Of a DNA stretch of 41,671 nucleotides, positions 8,708 to 16,704 are shown piece after piece; the stretch's first letter is position 1, and each line of letters starts with the position of its first letter. A program made the translations under genes and the position numbers. The notes below the pieces were generated by a model. It saw only the letters and a list, made by a program, of their open reading frames with translations, made no database searches and was not told the DNA's origin. This DNA is from an uncultured Marvinbryantia sp. GTDB lineage: Bacteria > Bacillota > Clostridia > Lachnospirales > Lachnospiraceae. Location: assembly GCA_937915375.1 (NCBI GenBank), contig CALDMO010000014.1, positions 1-41,671 on the forward strand. The letters run 5' to 3'.

Positions 8708-10042
8708 TTATTCTTCCCAAACACCTGCATCCTTCAGAATCTGGATCTGCTGTTCTCTTAATTCAGCTGTTGCTGCTTCGATATCAGCTGCCAGTCTTTC
8801 ACGGATCTGTTCCGGAGTTTCTCCTGCATCAGCGCCTGCATTAAAGGAGCTGTACAGACAACCTTCTGCTGTAACATCCATAATTGTATTATTTACTACC
8901 GGAACCTGTCCTGCAATTTCTGTTGCAATCGCATTCGGTGCCTGTCCTCCGAAATAATCATCCGGGTCTGTATACAATTCCGGTGCTGCATCCCAAGCCG
9001 GTTTGTATGCCGGGAAGTAGTCGATTGCACCAAACATTGTATTCTGAGCCTCTGTTGTAGCCATCATATATTTTACAAATGCCCAAGCCGCTTCTTTATT
9101 ATCAGACTGTTCCGGAATCACAAGGAAAGAACCGCCCCAGTTTGTCGGAGCCATCCCTGCCGGAAGCTTTGTTGCTCCCCAATGACCTGCTCCATCCGGG
9201 TCAATATCTGTTTTAAAGAATCCGGAGAACCAGGAACCAGACGCCACACATACGCAGCTTCCGTTCGCATAGGCTGCATATGCTTCCGGACTCCACATAT
9301 CTACGTTCATATCCCAACCATTTTCACGAATTTTCAGACATGCTTCCAAACACTCAAGATCTCCTTCTCTTTCCAGAATCAGGTTCAGATCGTCATCATA
9401 GTAATCACGGTTAATAAACAGCCACTGATACGGATATGCTGCTGACGGCAGGAACCATCTCTGTCCAGGAATAGAAACCTTTTCCGCTACTTCCAGAACG
9501 CCATCCCATGTGCTCATCAATTCTTCTACTTCCTTTGGATCTGTCGGAAGTCCTACTTCTTCAAATACATCTGTACGATAGTAAAACAGTGTCGGACCCA
9601 AATCCCACGGAAGAGCTACCATCCTGCTTCCATCGGAAGAAACTGCCTGATCCCACTTAAATTCTACAAAATCATCTTTTAATTCCTCTACACCAAAATC
9701 ATAAAGATTGGTCAATGCCGGGCTGTCTTTATACTGTGCAATATAAGCGCCCTCCACCATTGCTACATCCGGTGCTCCATCGCCTGCTGCCAAAGATGTC
9801 TGCAGTGCCTGATGATGTGCGGTTGTATCCTGAAATACAAATTCTACTTCTACATTCGGATACAGCTCATAAAATCCGTCCAGAGCCGCCTCAAAACCAT
9901 CATCACCAGACGGCCATCCGCCTACTTCAATCAAACCGGAAATTTCTTCCGATCCTTCTTCTGCATGAACGGTCATTCCCGTCATGAGAGAAGCTGCCAT
10001 TGCTGTTGTCATTGCAAGAGCCAGAACACGTTTTGCTTTCAT
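8708..10042 (-). CDS. Extracellular sugar-binding protein of CUT1 ABC transporter
   Basis: The 444-residue protein starts at ATG 10042, preceded by AAGGAGG; an upstream in-frame ATG at 10114 lacks a good site and overlaps the end of lacI. The N-terminus is a Sec signal peptide ending MTVHAEE. The body has features of MalE-like family 1 binding proteins, including NWGGSFLVIPEQSDNKEAA near the C-terminal lobe and a high acidic content. It would capture an oligosaccharide and deliver it to the two permeases downstream. Unlike most Gram-positive binding proteins it shows no lipobox cysteine after the signal peptide, so it may be released or held by another contact. The ligand is probably a plant-type galacto- or arabinoxylo-oligosaccharide, inferred from neighbouring GH42 and GH10 genes. 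Confidence 0.93.
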   Translation of the reverse strand: MKAKRVLALAMTTAMAASLMTGMTVHAEEGSEEISGLIEVGGWPSGDDGFEAALDGFYELYPNVEVEFVFQDTTAHHQALQTSLAAGDGAPDVAMVEGAYIAQYKDSPALTNLYDFGVEELKDDFVEFKWDQAVSSDGSRMVALPWDLGPTLFYYRTDVFEEVGLPTDPKEVEELMSTWDGVLEVAEKVSIPGQRWFLPSAAYPYQWLFINRDYYDDDLNLILEREGDLECLEACLKIRENGWDMNVDMWSPEAYAAYANGSCVCVASGSWFSGFFKTDIDPDGAGHWGATKLPAGMAPTNWGGSFLVIPEQSDNKEAAWAFVKYMMATTEAQNTMFGAIDYFPAYKPAWDAAPELYTDPDDYFGGQAPNAIATEIAGQVPVVNNTIMDVTAEGCLYSSFNAGADAGETPEQIRERLAADIEAATAELREQQIQILKDAGVWEE

Positions 10043-10110
10043 AAATTTGTTCCTCCTTAAAATAAATATGTTTTTATTACTCAAACTGCATCCCATCTTT
10101 TGCAGCTTTT

Positions 10111-11178
10111 TCATCTTCTTAAGTCCCGGACGGTTTCTCCCTCTAAAATTTTTAAAGGAATCCGAGTGATATGTTTATACTTTTTTTCAATCAGAATATT
10201 CATCAATACTTCCACACATTTTGCCCCCTGTAATCTTGGGCTTAATGATAAAGTTGTAAGCAACTGATCCGTATATCTCCTAGCATAAATTCCATCAAAT
10301 CCAACTACAGAAACATTTTTCGGAATTTGGTATCCCAACAAACGCATCTTTTTATAAAATCCCAACGCCATCTCATCATTAAATGCAATTACTGCTGTTG
10401 CATCGCATTTTTGTTCTGTAAACAATTCTGCTGCCAGCATTCCTTTTTCAAAATAATTTTCTGATGTCGTTGACGGATCTGATCCTTCTGCTTCTTCTGG
10501 AAAACGATAAATCCTTTCATCATTTGCCAAACTTCTGCGGTCAATCCCAAAGTAATACTCTTTCAACTGATCCTTCAATTCATATTTCATAAACTCACGC
10601 CAAGCGTATGTTCTGGCATTCGGTGCCTTAAATTCATAAGGTGAAATCATCGCAATCTTTCGATGATCCCTATCCCACAAATATTGTAGAAGCATCGTAC
10701 ATCCTTCAAACAAATCACATTCTATCATTGGCACTGATTTTTTAAATGAAGTCGGAGATCCATACGAAGCAGTAACAACCGGCAAATAATAGTGACTTCC
10801 TACATCTTCTAAATATCTGGCAGTCACTTCTTCATTTGTAAGAATCAAACCGTCTACCATCATATTTTTTACACTTTCAAAATCCAGATTGCCATGAATA
10901 ACTACCATATATCCGTATTTCTTTGCCTCTTCCAACATTCCCTCATATACTTCAATATTAAAGGCATTTTTCAAATCCTTGCAGTAAAACATAATCTGTT
11001 TTGTTCTGCGTTCCATCAGAGACATTGCTACCGGATTCGGATGATAATTCAACTCTTCTGCAATCTCTAAAATTCTCTTTTTTTTCTCTGCTTCCACATA
11101 ACCACTGTTATTTAAAGCCCTGGAAACAACGGAAATTGATACGTTTGCTTTTTGGGCAATATCTTTTCTGGTTACCAT
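10111..11178 (-). CDS. LacI-family transcription regulator of the sugar operon
   Basis: The 355-residue protein begins at ATG 11178 behind GAAGGAGC. The N-terminus is the LacI helix-turn-helix with hinge (RKDIAQKANVSISVVSRALN, then LNYHPN), followed by a periplasmic-binding-protein-like effector domain of normal length. It is the first gene of the operon with binding protein, permeases and GH42, so it likely regulates its own transcription in response to the imported sugar. A perfect 18-bp palindrome with a central CG, as expected for LacI operators, lies directly upstream of its -35 box. Confidence 0.93.
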   Translation of the reverse strand: MVTRKDIAQKANVSISVVSRALNNSGYVEAEKKKRILEIAEELNYHPNPVAMSLMERRTKQIMFYCKDLKNAFNIEVYEGMLEEAKKYGYMVVIHGNLDFESVKNMMVDGLILTNEEVTARYLEDVGSHYYLPVVTASYGSPTSFKKSVPMIECDLFEGCTMLLQYLWDRDHRKIAMISPYEFKAPNARTYAWREFMKYELKDQLKEYYFGIDRRSLANDERIYRFPEEAEGSDPSTTSENYFEKGMLAAELFTEQKCDATAVIAFNDEMALGFYKKMRLLGYQIPKNVSVVGFDGIYARRYTDQLLTTLSLSPRLQGAKCVEVLMNILIEKKYKHITRIPLKILEGETVRDLRR

Positions 11179-11262
11179 ATATGCTCCTTCTACTAGAATA
11201 ACTAAAACTCTTCCGTCCATCAAAACTTCTGCATATATAAAAGCACTGCTGTTTCATCCGAA

Positions 11263-11277
11263 GCAAAGACGCTTTGC
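11263..11277. promoter_or_regulatory. Short palindrome in the lacI leader
   Basis: GCAAAG and CTTTGC are separated by 3 bp in the untranslated leader. It resembles a catabolite-responsive element but has one extra base, so it may be a secondary operator or an mRNA hairpin. Confidence 0.3.
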
Positions 11278-11335
11278 ACAATTTCCTTTCAAAAAACGTT
11301 ATTATTTGAAGAATTTCTATATTTTTTACATATTC

Positions 11336-11364
11336 ATAATAATAAAATAAGTACTTTGTATCAA
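11336..11364 (-). promoter_or_regulatory. Promoter of the lacI-ABC-GH42 operon
   Basis: Minus-strand TTGATA (11359-11364) and TATTAT (11336-11341) have a 17-bp spacer. The leader is about 150 nt. Confidence 0.7.
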
Positions 11365-11374
11365 TTCCAGAAGT

Positions 11375-11392
11375 TGTGGTCGCGCGACCACA
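11375..11392. promoter_or_regulatory. Perfect 18-bp palindromic operator
   Basis: TGTGGTCGCGCGACCACA is its own reverse complement with a central CG step, the hallmark of LacI-family sites. It ends 11 bp upstream of the -35 box of the lacI promoter. I did not find a second copy before the xylanase gene. Confidence 0.75.
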
Positions 11393-11444
11393 TGGAGTTT
11401 TTACTAGAATATACTAAATTATAAAAATCTTCTCTAAAACAGAC

Positions 11445-11481
11445 AAAATGCAGCTAACACATTCTGTGCCAGCTGCATTTT
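11445..11481 (-). terminator. Terminator of the xylanase gene
   Basis: A 17-bp stem (11445-11461 with 11465-11481, two wobble pairs on the minus transcript) closes a 3-nt loop, about 40 bp after the xylanase stop. It separates the xylanase from the lacI operon. Confidence 0.85.
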
Positions 11482-11519
11482 AAAAAATTATTAAATTATT
11501 TTTATTCGTATTACTTTGT

Positions 11520-12779
11520 CTATACCCTCACAATCACTTCCGCCGGCATTTCTTTTTCCAATTTCAGCGGTATACATTTTTCGCCTGTACGCACCTCATA
11601 ATCCCCGCGCACGCCTTCTATTTCCACACATCCATTTGCGTCCGTGCGGATTTCACAATCTGTCCACCATTCGTCCTTAATCATCTCTTTCAGCTTGTTA
11701 TAAACCGGTTTCACAGAATTGTCCTTACGGATCACACCGCTTGGCGCTCCCAACCAGGCTCCGTCTGCAAAATCCCAGCCAGTCACAGCTTCCACCTGTG
11801 GATGTGCAAACAAAATACGATACATTTCTTCCCATTCCCGCATCTGACGTTCTTCACCTTCCGGTGTGGACGGCCATTCATCTACCTGCCAGTCATTAAG
11901 GTCTTCAATATAAGACGGCATAATATCTCCGGAAATCAATGTATTCTCCGTAAAATGCAGCGGCAGCCCAAAATGCTCATAGCGTTTCAGAATTTCATAC
12001 AATTTTTCAGCACCCATATACCCCTGATGCTGATGCGTTTGAATACCAATCGCATTAATTGGCACACCTGCATTCAAGCAGCCATCAATCAGAATTTCGT
12101 AAGAGGTTGACAAATTAAAATCATTGATCAGGAAAATACCTTCCGGATTTGCCTCTTTTGCAGCTGCAAATACTTCTTTCACAAGACCAACTCTGCCCAG
12201 ATCATTACAGATACGGGTAATCGCGTTATCATATTTATCAAAAATCGGCATAATCACCACTTCATTGATGACATCCCACATGTCGATCACACCCTTAAAC
12301 TGCGTTACATCGCGATGAATGCGCTCCAGCTGTTTTTTCAGAATCGTCTTATTGTCATACTCCATCAGCCATTTCGCGCACTGCGTATGCCAGCATAAAG
12401 GATGCCCCTTCGCCTTTACACCGCGCTCCTGCAAAAATTTTGCAGCATTCATACGGCTTACCGTCTCCGGTTTTCCCTCTTCCGGTTCAAAATTTCCCCA
12501 ATAAAACGGCAGTGTTCCATAATTATACAAATCAAGCCATTTTTCCACACGTTCTTTTAAAAAATCTCTGTTTTCCAAAGGTGCATGTGTAAACGGCAAA
12601 CGCTCATTCGACATTTCTGTAGCATAAGGCACTACATCAAACGCTCCGCAGCCAAATAGAAATTCATGGTTTGTCTGTTTCAGAGAAAGCACTGTATCTG
12701 CCAACGGCTTTCCTTCCTGATTCATCACTCTCAGCACACATTTTGCCAGACGATGTGACGGCACCTTATTTTTTATCAT
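11520..12779 (-). CDS. GH10 endo-1,4-beta-xylanase, cytoplasmic
   Basis: The 419-residue protein is a family 10 glycoside hydrolase. Key features are HPLCWHTQ at about 126-133, the acid/base Glu at 173 (WDVINEV), THQHQGY and the nucleophile Glu at 278 (HFTENT). There is no signal peptide and no carbohydrate-binding module, so it probably cleaves short xylo-oligosaccharides inside the cell rather than polymeric xylan outside. An N-terminal 50-residue strand-rich segment and a C-terminal beta segment flank the barrel. AAGGAGAGGG precedes ATG 12779. It has its own terminator and lies upstream of the lacI operon on the same strand, suggesting a shared glycan programme under separate control. Confidence 0.94.
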   Translation of the reverse strand: MIKNKVPSHRLAKCVLRVMNQEGKPLADTVLSLKQTNHEFLFGCGAFDVVPYATEMSNERLPFTHAPLENRDFLKERVEKWLDLYNYGTLPFYWGNFEPEEGKPETVSRMNAAKFLQERGVKAKGHPLCWHTQCAKWLMEYDNKTILKKQLERIHRDVTQFKGVIDMWDVINEVVIMPIFDKYDNAITRICNDLGRVGLVKEVFAAAKEANPEGIFLINDFNLSTSYEILIDGCLNAGVPINAIGIQTHQHQGYMGAEKLYEILKRYEHFGLPLHFTENTLISGDIMPSYIEDLNDWQVDEWPSTPEGEERQMREWEEMYRILFAHPQVEAVTGWDFADGAWLGAPSGVIRKDNSVKPVYNKLKEMIKDEWWTDCEIRTDANGCVEIEGVRGDYEVRTGEKCIPLKLEKEMPAEVIVRV

Positions 12780-12842
12780 GTTACCCTCTCCTTTTCCTTA
12801 TAAAATCCCGCAATTTTGTTTCTTTATTATAAACTTTTCACC

Positions 12843-12872
12843 AAAAAATACCAGTCAGACGACCGGTATTTT
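12843..12872 (-). terminator. Terminator of the AEC transporter gene
   Basis: AATACCAGTC (12847-12856) and GACCGGTATT (12861-12870) form a stem with one wobble pair on the minus transcript and a 4-nt loop, followed by T residues on the minus strand. Confidence 0.75.
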
Positions 12873-12904
12873 CTTATCATATATTGCCTTTTTATTATTA
12901 CAAG

Positions 12905-13843
12905 CTACAGCTGAAACATCATTACCAACACCGTCATGACCGCCAGACTAATAACAATGGAAAGAGAATTACATGCACTCGAAAGCTCTGTATCACAATT
13001 CAGACGGTCCGTAAAAATCAAAGAAGATGCAGACATCGGAGAAAATGCCAGCAGTGTCAATGTCTGACGAATTTCTTCTGAAAACGGAAGCAAAAAATAA
13101 AACACTGCCGCAATCAATGCACTGCATCCATATCGAAATACCAGAAGACGCACCATTTCTTTTCGTTCCTCTGCAACAAGATGCAGTTCAAACATCATGC
13201 CTATCATAAATGTTGCCAAAAATGCATTCGCGTTCGCAATCATTCCCGCCAGTGTCAGTACCGGAGCCGGAGTTTTTATATGCAATACAGAAAGTGTCAG
13301 CATAATTACGCTTGTAATCAGCGGTACGGATTTCATTGCCGTTGCGAGCACATTTTTGATTTGAACAAAAATCCCGGTTTTTTTATTGTTTCCGGAACCA
13401 CCTCGATCAAGTTCTGTGCAGAGCGCATAGGTTCCTCCACAGCACATCAACGTGTTCCCCGCATCAAAAAGCGATGTCGTCACAACTCCGGTCGGTCCAA
13501 GAAAATTCTGGATAAACGGCAGCGAAAAACATCCTATACTATAGGCAGAATAATTTATCATGCGAAACTTCTGCATCGTCAGGGACATTTTTCTGCTTCC
13601 GATCCGCGCCGATAAAATCATTACAATGTTTGCTCCAAATCCCAGAAACACAACCAGCAACAAAGATAATGGCATCTGCGTAGCCGAAAAATTTACAATA
13701 ATTGCCGCCGGAAGCGTAACATTAAGTACAATTTTTGTGATCAGGCGATAATCGTCTTTCTTAAAAAAGCCAATACATTTCAATACATATCCCAATACAA
13801 TAACCATCAAAAAGCTAACTGCTTTTATTAGTATCTCCGTCAT
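12905..13843 (-). CDS. AEC-family (auxin efflux carrier/malate permease type) transporter
   Basis: The 312-residue protein is highly hydrophobic with about ten transmembrane helices in two halves, as in the AEC family. Typical segments are an N-terminal LGYVLKCIGFFKKDD and internal polar breaks around residues 100-130 containing FDAGNTLMCCGGTYAL. Members export or exchange organic acids such as malate; the substrate here is not identifiable. ATG 13843 is preceded by GGGAG, which is better than the upstream frame extension to 13894. It is a single-gene unit with its own terminator. Confidence 0.85.
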   Translation of the reverse strand: MTEILIKAVSFLMVIVLGYVLKCIGFFKKDDYRLITKIVLNVTLPAAIIVNFSATQMPLSLLLVVFLGFGANIVMILSARIGSRKMSLTMQKFRMINYSAYSIGCFSLPFIQNFLGPTGVVTTSLFDAGNTLMCCGGTYALCTELDRGGSGNNKKTGIFVQIKNVLATAMKSVPLITSVIMLTLSVLHIKTPAPVLTLAGMIANANAFLATFMIGMMFELHLVAEERKEMVRLLVFRYGCSALIAAVFYFLLPFSEEIRQTLTLLAFSPMSASSLIFTDRLNCDTELSSACNSLSIVISLAVMTVLVMMFQL

Positions 13844-14011
13844 TTTCTCTCCCTCTGTAACGTATCGTAAACCCTGTACATGCTGAACACACAATACTTC
13901 CCCATTAATGATTACTGTTTATTTTATCATAAGCACCGTTGAATACAAGCCTGCTCTTTTATTTTCCAATAAAAATTCCTCCTGGAATTCACAATTTTTT
14001 CACACTTTTTG

Positions 14012-14038
14012 TTAGCACTCTCTATTGACGAGTGCTAA
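14012..14038. promoter_or_regulatory. CIRCE element (HrcA operator)
   Basis: TTAGCACTC, 9 bp, then GAGTGCTAA is a perfect match to the conserved CIRCE inverted repeat bound by the heat-shock repressor HrcA. It overlaps the -35 box of the Hsp20 promoter. Confidence 0.95.
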
Positions 14039-14053
14039 TTTTAGTGTTATAAC
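14025..14053 (+). promoter_or_regulatory. Promoter of the Hsp20 gene
   Basis: TTGACG (14025-14030) and TATAAC (14048-14053) are 17 bp apart. The -35 box lies inside CIRCE, so HrcA binding would block polymerase. Confidence 0.85.
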
Positions 14054-14167
14054 ATAGTCAGAACAAAGGAGATCGAAAGAAAAGAAATCAAACATTCCTT
14101 CTCTTCCGGGCATCCCCTGTTCCAGTAAATAATAATCTATTTCTTACAGGAAAAGGAGCGATGACTT

Positions 14168-14644
14168 ATGTTAAGACCGAGTATTTTGGGTGAAAGTTTA
14201 TTTGATGATTTCTTTGATGACTTTTTTGCATTCCCTGCTTTTGATGACAGAGAAATTCAGAAAGCACAGAAAAAACTGTATGGACATCATGGTGTCGGCA
14301 TGATGAAAACAGATGTCAGAGAACATGACAATCATTACGAAGTAGATATTGATTTGCCTGGATTTAAAAAAGAAGATCTTTCCTTGGAACTGAAAAACGG
14401 ATACCTGATGATCACAGCTGCCAAAGGCCTGGATCAAAATGAACAGGATCAAAACAATGGTAAATTTATCCGTCGTGAAAGATACGCAGGCGCTATGAGC
14501 AGATCTTTCTATGTAGGCGATGAATTAAAACAGGAAGATGTACGTGCATCCTATGAAAACGGAGTTTTAAAAATCTGTGTTCCGAAGCTGGAAAAAAAGG
14601 CGCCTGCTATAGAAGCAGACACCCATATTTCCATAGAAGGATAA
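14168..14644 (+). CDS. hsp20: Hsp20/alpha-crystallin small heat-shock protein
   Basis: The 158-residue protein has the usual order: a Phe/Asp-rich N-terminal arm (SLFDDFFDDFFAFP), an alpha-crystallin domain from about residue 40 (MKTDVREHDNHYEVDIDLPG) with the GVLKI segment near its end, and a short C-terminal tail. It is an ATP-independent holdase that keeps unfolded proteins soluble. AAGGAG lies 8 bp before ATG 14168. Expression is expected to be heat-inducible because a perfect CIRCE element overlaps its promoter. A terminator follows, so it is monocistronic. Confidence 0.95.
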   Translation: MLRPSILGESLFDDFFDDFFAFPAFDDREIQKAQKKLYGHHGVGMMKTDVREHDNHYEVDIDLPGFKKEDLSLELKNGYLMITAAKGLDQNEQDQNNGKFIRRERYAGAMSRSFYVGDELKQEDVRASYENGVLKICVPKLEKKAPAIEADTHISIEG

Positions 14645-14653
14645 GCCTGATAC

Positions 14654-14683
14654 AGCCGTCTCGAAATGAGGCGGCTATTTTTT
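14654..14683 (+). terminator. Terminator of the Hsp20 gene
   Basis: AGCCGTCTC (14654-14662) pairs with GAGGCGGCT (14668-14676) around a 5-nt loop and is followed by a T-run. Confidence 0.85.
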
Positions 14684-14759
14684 ATTCTCATTCTCTTCCC
14701 ACCGGATTTCCAAATGAATCAAAAATGTAAGAACATCACGAAGTTATTTCACCTAAAAA

Positions 14760-14774
14760 TGTGATTTTATCACA
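14760..14774. promoter_or_regulatory. CRP/FNR-like dyad upstream of the SDR gene
   Basis: TGTGATTTTATCACA is a TGTGA-N5-TCACA dyad. A possible -10 box TATTCT lies at 14796-14801, placing the dyad about 41 bp upstream of the start point. An overlapping TTTTCA/TATCAT promoter (14781-14809) is an alternative. A very similar dyad precedes the thioredoxin gene. Confidence 0.55.
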
Positions 14775-14847
14775 GATAATTTTTCAAAAAGATGTTATTC
14801 TATTATCATAATTAAATAATAAAAACAAAACACAGGAGGTATTCTAT

Positions 14848-15594
14848 ATGAGATTAAAAGATAAAGTCGCAATCATCACCGGCGGAAGCCGCGGTATCGG
14901 ATACGCAACTGTTCGTGAATTTATAAAAGAAGGTGCTACTGTCATTCTTACCGCCAGCTCAGAAAAAACAGCGGCAGATGCCGTTTCCAAATTAAAAACA
15001 GAATATCCGAACGCTGATATTTCCGGCATCAGTCCAAACCTAGGCAATCTCGCTGAAGTACAGGAAGCATTTAAAAAAATTGCCGAAAAATACGGCCACA
15101 TTGATATTCTCATCAATAATGCAGGAGTTTCAGACAGAACACCATTTTCCGATTACACAGAGGAGCTTTTCGATAAAGTAATAAATCTAAATATAAAAGG
15201 TGTATTTACTGCATCCAAAGCAGCTGCTGCACATATGGAAAAACAAGGATACGGCGTCATCTTAAATACTTCTTCCATGGTCAGCGCATATGGACAGCCT
15301 TCCGGATTTTCCTATCCAACCTCAAAAGCAGCCGTAGATAATTTTACTATATCGCTCGCACGTGAACTTGGTCCGAAAGGAATCCGTGTAAATGCTGTTG
15401 CTCCAGGTATCACAGAAACAGATATGATGAAAGCTGTACCAAAGGAAGTAATCGATCCGCTGATTGCACAAATTCCGCTTCGCCGTCTCGGTCAGCCAAA
15501 AGATATCGCAAAAGCCTTTTCTTTTCTGGCCTCGGATGACGCATCCTATATCACCGGCATTGTTCTGCGTGTAGACGGCCTGGCAAGAACGTGA
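14848..15594 (+). CDS. Short-chain dehydrogenase/reductase (FabG/HSDH-like)
   Basis: The 248-residue protein is a classical SDR. The cofactor motif is TGGSRGIG near the N-terminus, followed by NNAG at about 90 and the catalytic Ser (NTSS) and YPTSK motif at about 155. The Arg in the glycine-rich loop suggests NADP(H). Candidate roles are 3-oxoacyl-ACP reductase, a sugar or polyol dehydrogenase, or a hydroxysteroid dehydrogenase; the stretch around AEKYGHIDILINNAGVS reminds me of BaiA-type bile-acid enzymes, but this is weak. RBS AGGAGG precedes ATG 14848. It is not in a fatty-acid cluster. The thioredoxin gene follows 86 bp later with its own promoter. Confidence 0.9.
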   Translation: MRLKDKVAIITGGSRGIGYATVREFIKEGATVILTASSEKTAADAVSKLKTEYPNADISGISPNLGNLAEVQEAFKKIAEKYGHIDILINNAGVSDRTPFSDYTEELFDKVINLNIKGVFTASKAAAAHMEKQGYGVILNTSSMVSAYGQPSGFSYPTSKAAVDNFTISLARELGPKGIRVNAVAPGITETDMMKAVPKEVIDPLIAQIPLRRLGQPKDIAKAFSFLASDDASYITGIVLRVDGLART

Positions 15595-15604
15595 CAAAAT
15601 CACA
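15590..15604. promoter_or_regulatory. CRP/FNR-like dyad upstream of the thioredoxin gene
   Basis: GTGA-CAAAA-TCAC is the same layout as the dyad before the SDR gene; the two agree at 13 of 15 positions when one is reverse-complemented. It overlaps the SDR stop codon. A TATAAT box at 15625-15630 puts the dyad centre about 40 bp upstream of the start, as for a class II activator site. Confidence 0.55.
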
Positions 15605-15680
15605 GAACTTTTCAAAATCTCTGTTATAATAACAGCATAAACAGTAAAAATAATAAAGAAGACACAAGGAGGAAACAATT

Positions 15681-15986
15681 ATGTCAGCTCTTAAAATAAC
15701 AAAAGCAACTTTTCAGGAAGAAGTAATGAACAGCGATAAACCGGTTCTGGTTGATTTCTGGGCAAGCTGGTGCGGACCATGCCGCATGGTCGGTCCGATC
15801 CTTGATGAAATCGCCGATGAACGCACAGATATCAAAGTATGTAAAGTAAACGTAGACGAAGAACAGGAACTTGCAGCAGCTTTTAACGTTTCCAGCATCC
15901 CGACTATGATTGTCATCAAAGACGGAAAGGTAGTCAATACCTCTCTGGGAGCAAAACCGAAAGCACAGATTCTGGAATTACTGTAA
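15681..15986 (+). CDS. trxA: Thioredoxin
   Basis: The 101-residue protein has the thioredoxin active site WASWCGPC at about residues 28-35 and the cis-proline segment SIPT at about 74. Length and spacing are those of ordinary cytosolic thioredoxin, which reduces protein disulfides with electrons from thioredoxin reductase (not in this window). AAGGAGG precedes ATG 15681. It has its own TATAAT promoter with a CRP-like dyad. Its stop codon is only 5 bp from the stop of the convergent Crp/Fnr gene, and I see no terminator between them. Confidence 0.95.
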   Translation: MSALKITKATFQEEVMNSDKPVLVDFWASWCGPCRMVGPILDEIADERTDIKVCKVNVDEEQELAAAFNVSSIPTMIVIKDGKVVNTSLGAKPKAQILELL

Positions 15987-15991
15987 TCTGA

Positions 15992-16651
15992 TTATTCCTG
16001 CAGCTTCCGAAGCCGTTTTTCATCGGTAATTTCTACTATACCGCGCGTCAGATGTACCATACCTTCACTCTGAAAATAACGCAGCATCCGTGTTACAACC
16101 TCACGCGCCGTACCAAGGTGATTGGCAATCTTTTCATGTGTAATTGTAAGGGAAGCGGTTTCTTCAAGGGCCGCTTCCTCAAGCAGGAAAGCAGCCAACC
16201 GCTTATCAAAGCTTTTCCACATTACCTGCTCTATCAGCCACATCACTTCTGAAAAATGGCTGCTCATAATATCATTTGTATAATTTGCAATCGCGGCAGA
16301 TTCTTCCATCAAAGATTTATAAACTCCCGGCTGAACAACCCAGATTTCAGAATCCTTCTCCGCTTCAATCGTAATATCAAACTGAATATTTCTCATAATA
16401 CAGGAAGCCGACAGCAAACAGAGATCTCTCTCAAATAAACGATAAATCGTGATCTGCCGTCCTTCCTCCGACAAAATATAGGCTCGCAGCTGTCCGGACT
16501 GGATCAATAAAAGTCCCATACAGTCCATCGAACCGTTATGAAGGATCGTTCCCTTTTTTACCATGCGCCGCGCACTTGCGCTTTTTATTTTATCCTGCTG
16601 CGCAGGCGTCAGTTTTTCCCAGATGTGAGGAAAAAATTCCGAAAATTCCAT
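15992..16651 (-). CDS. Crp/Fnr-family transcription regulator
   Basis: The 219-residue protein has an N-terminal cyclic-nucleotide-binding-like beta barrel (about 15-120), a dimerisation helix and a C-terminal winged helix (about 165-219). The recognition helix reads GTAREVVTRML, with R-E-x3-R as in E. coli CRP rather than the E-x2-S-R of FNR, so TGTGA-type half sites are expected. There is no N-terminal Cys cluster of the FNR iron-sulfur type, so the signal is not oxygen via a classical FNR cluster. AAAGGAGGA precedes ATG 16651. It is convergent with thioredoxin and divergent from the NifX-like gene, sharing a dyad with it. Predicted targets are the SDR, trx and NifX-like genes. Confidence 0.92.
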   Translation of the reverse strand: MEFSEFFPHIWEKLTPAQQDKIKSASARRMVKKGTILHNGSMDCMGLLLIQSGQLRAYILSEEGRQITIYRLFERDLCLLSASCIMRNIQFDITIEAEKDSEIWVVQPGVYKSLMEESAAIANYTNDIMSSHFSEVMWLIEQVMWKSFDKRLAAFLLEEAALEETASLTITHEKIANHLGTAREVVTRMLRYFQSEGMVHLTRGIVEITDEKRLRKLQE

Positions 16652-16675
16652 ATGGATTCCTCCTTTTCTGGTTTC

Positions 16676-16704
16676 AGTATAGTAATATTTAAGGCGATTG
16701 TCAA
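16676..16704 (-). promoter_or_regulatory. Promoter of the Crp/Fnr gene
   Basis: Minus-strand TTGACA (16699-16704) and TATACT (16676-16681) with a 17-bp spacer form a near-consensus promoter. Confidence 0.8.

Noticed and set aside
11263..11277. Catabolite-responsive element (CcpA site) in the lacI leader
   Set aside because: The spacing has one extra base compared with the cre consensus, so I list it only as a palindrome.
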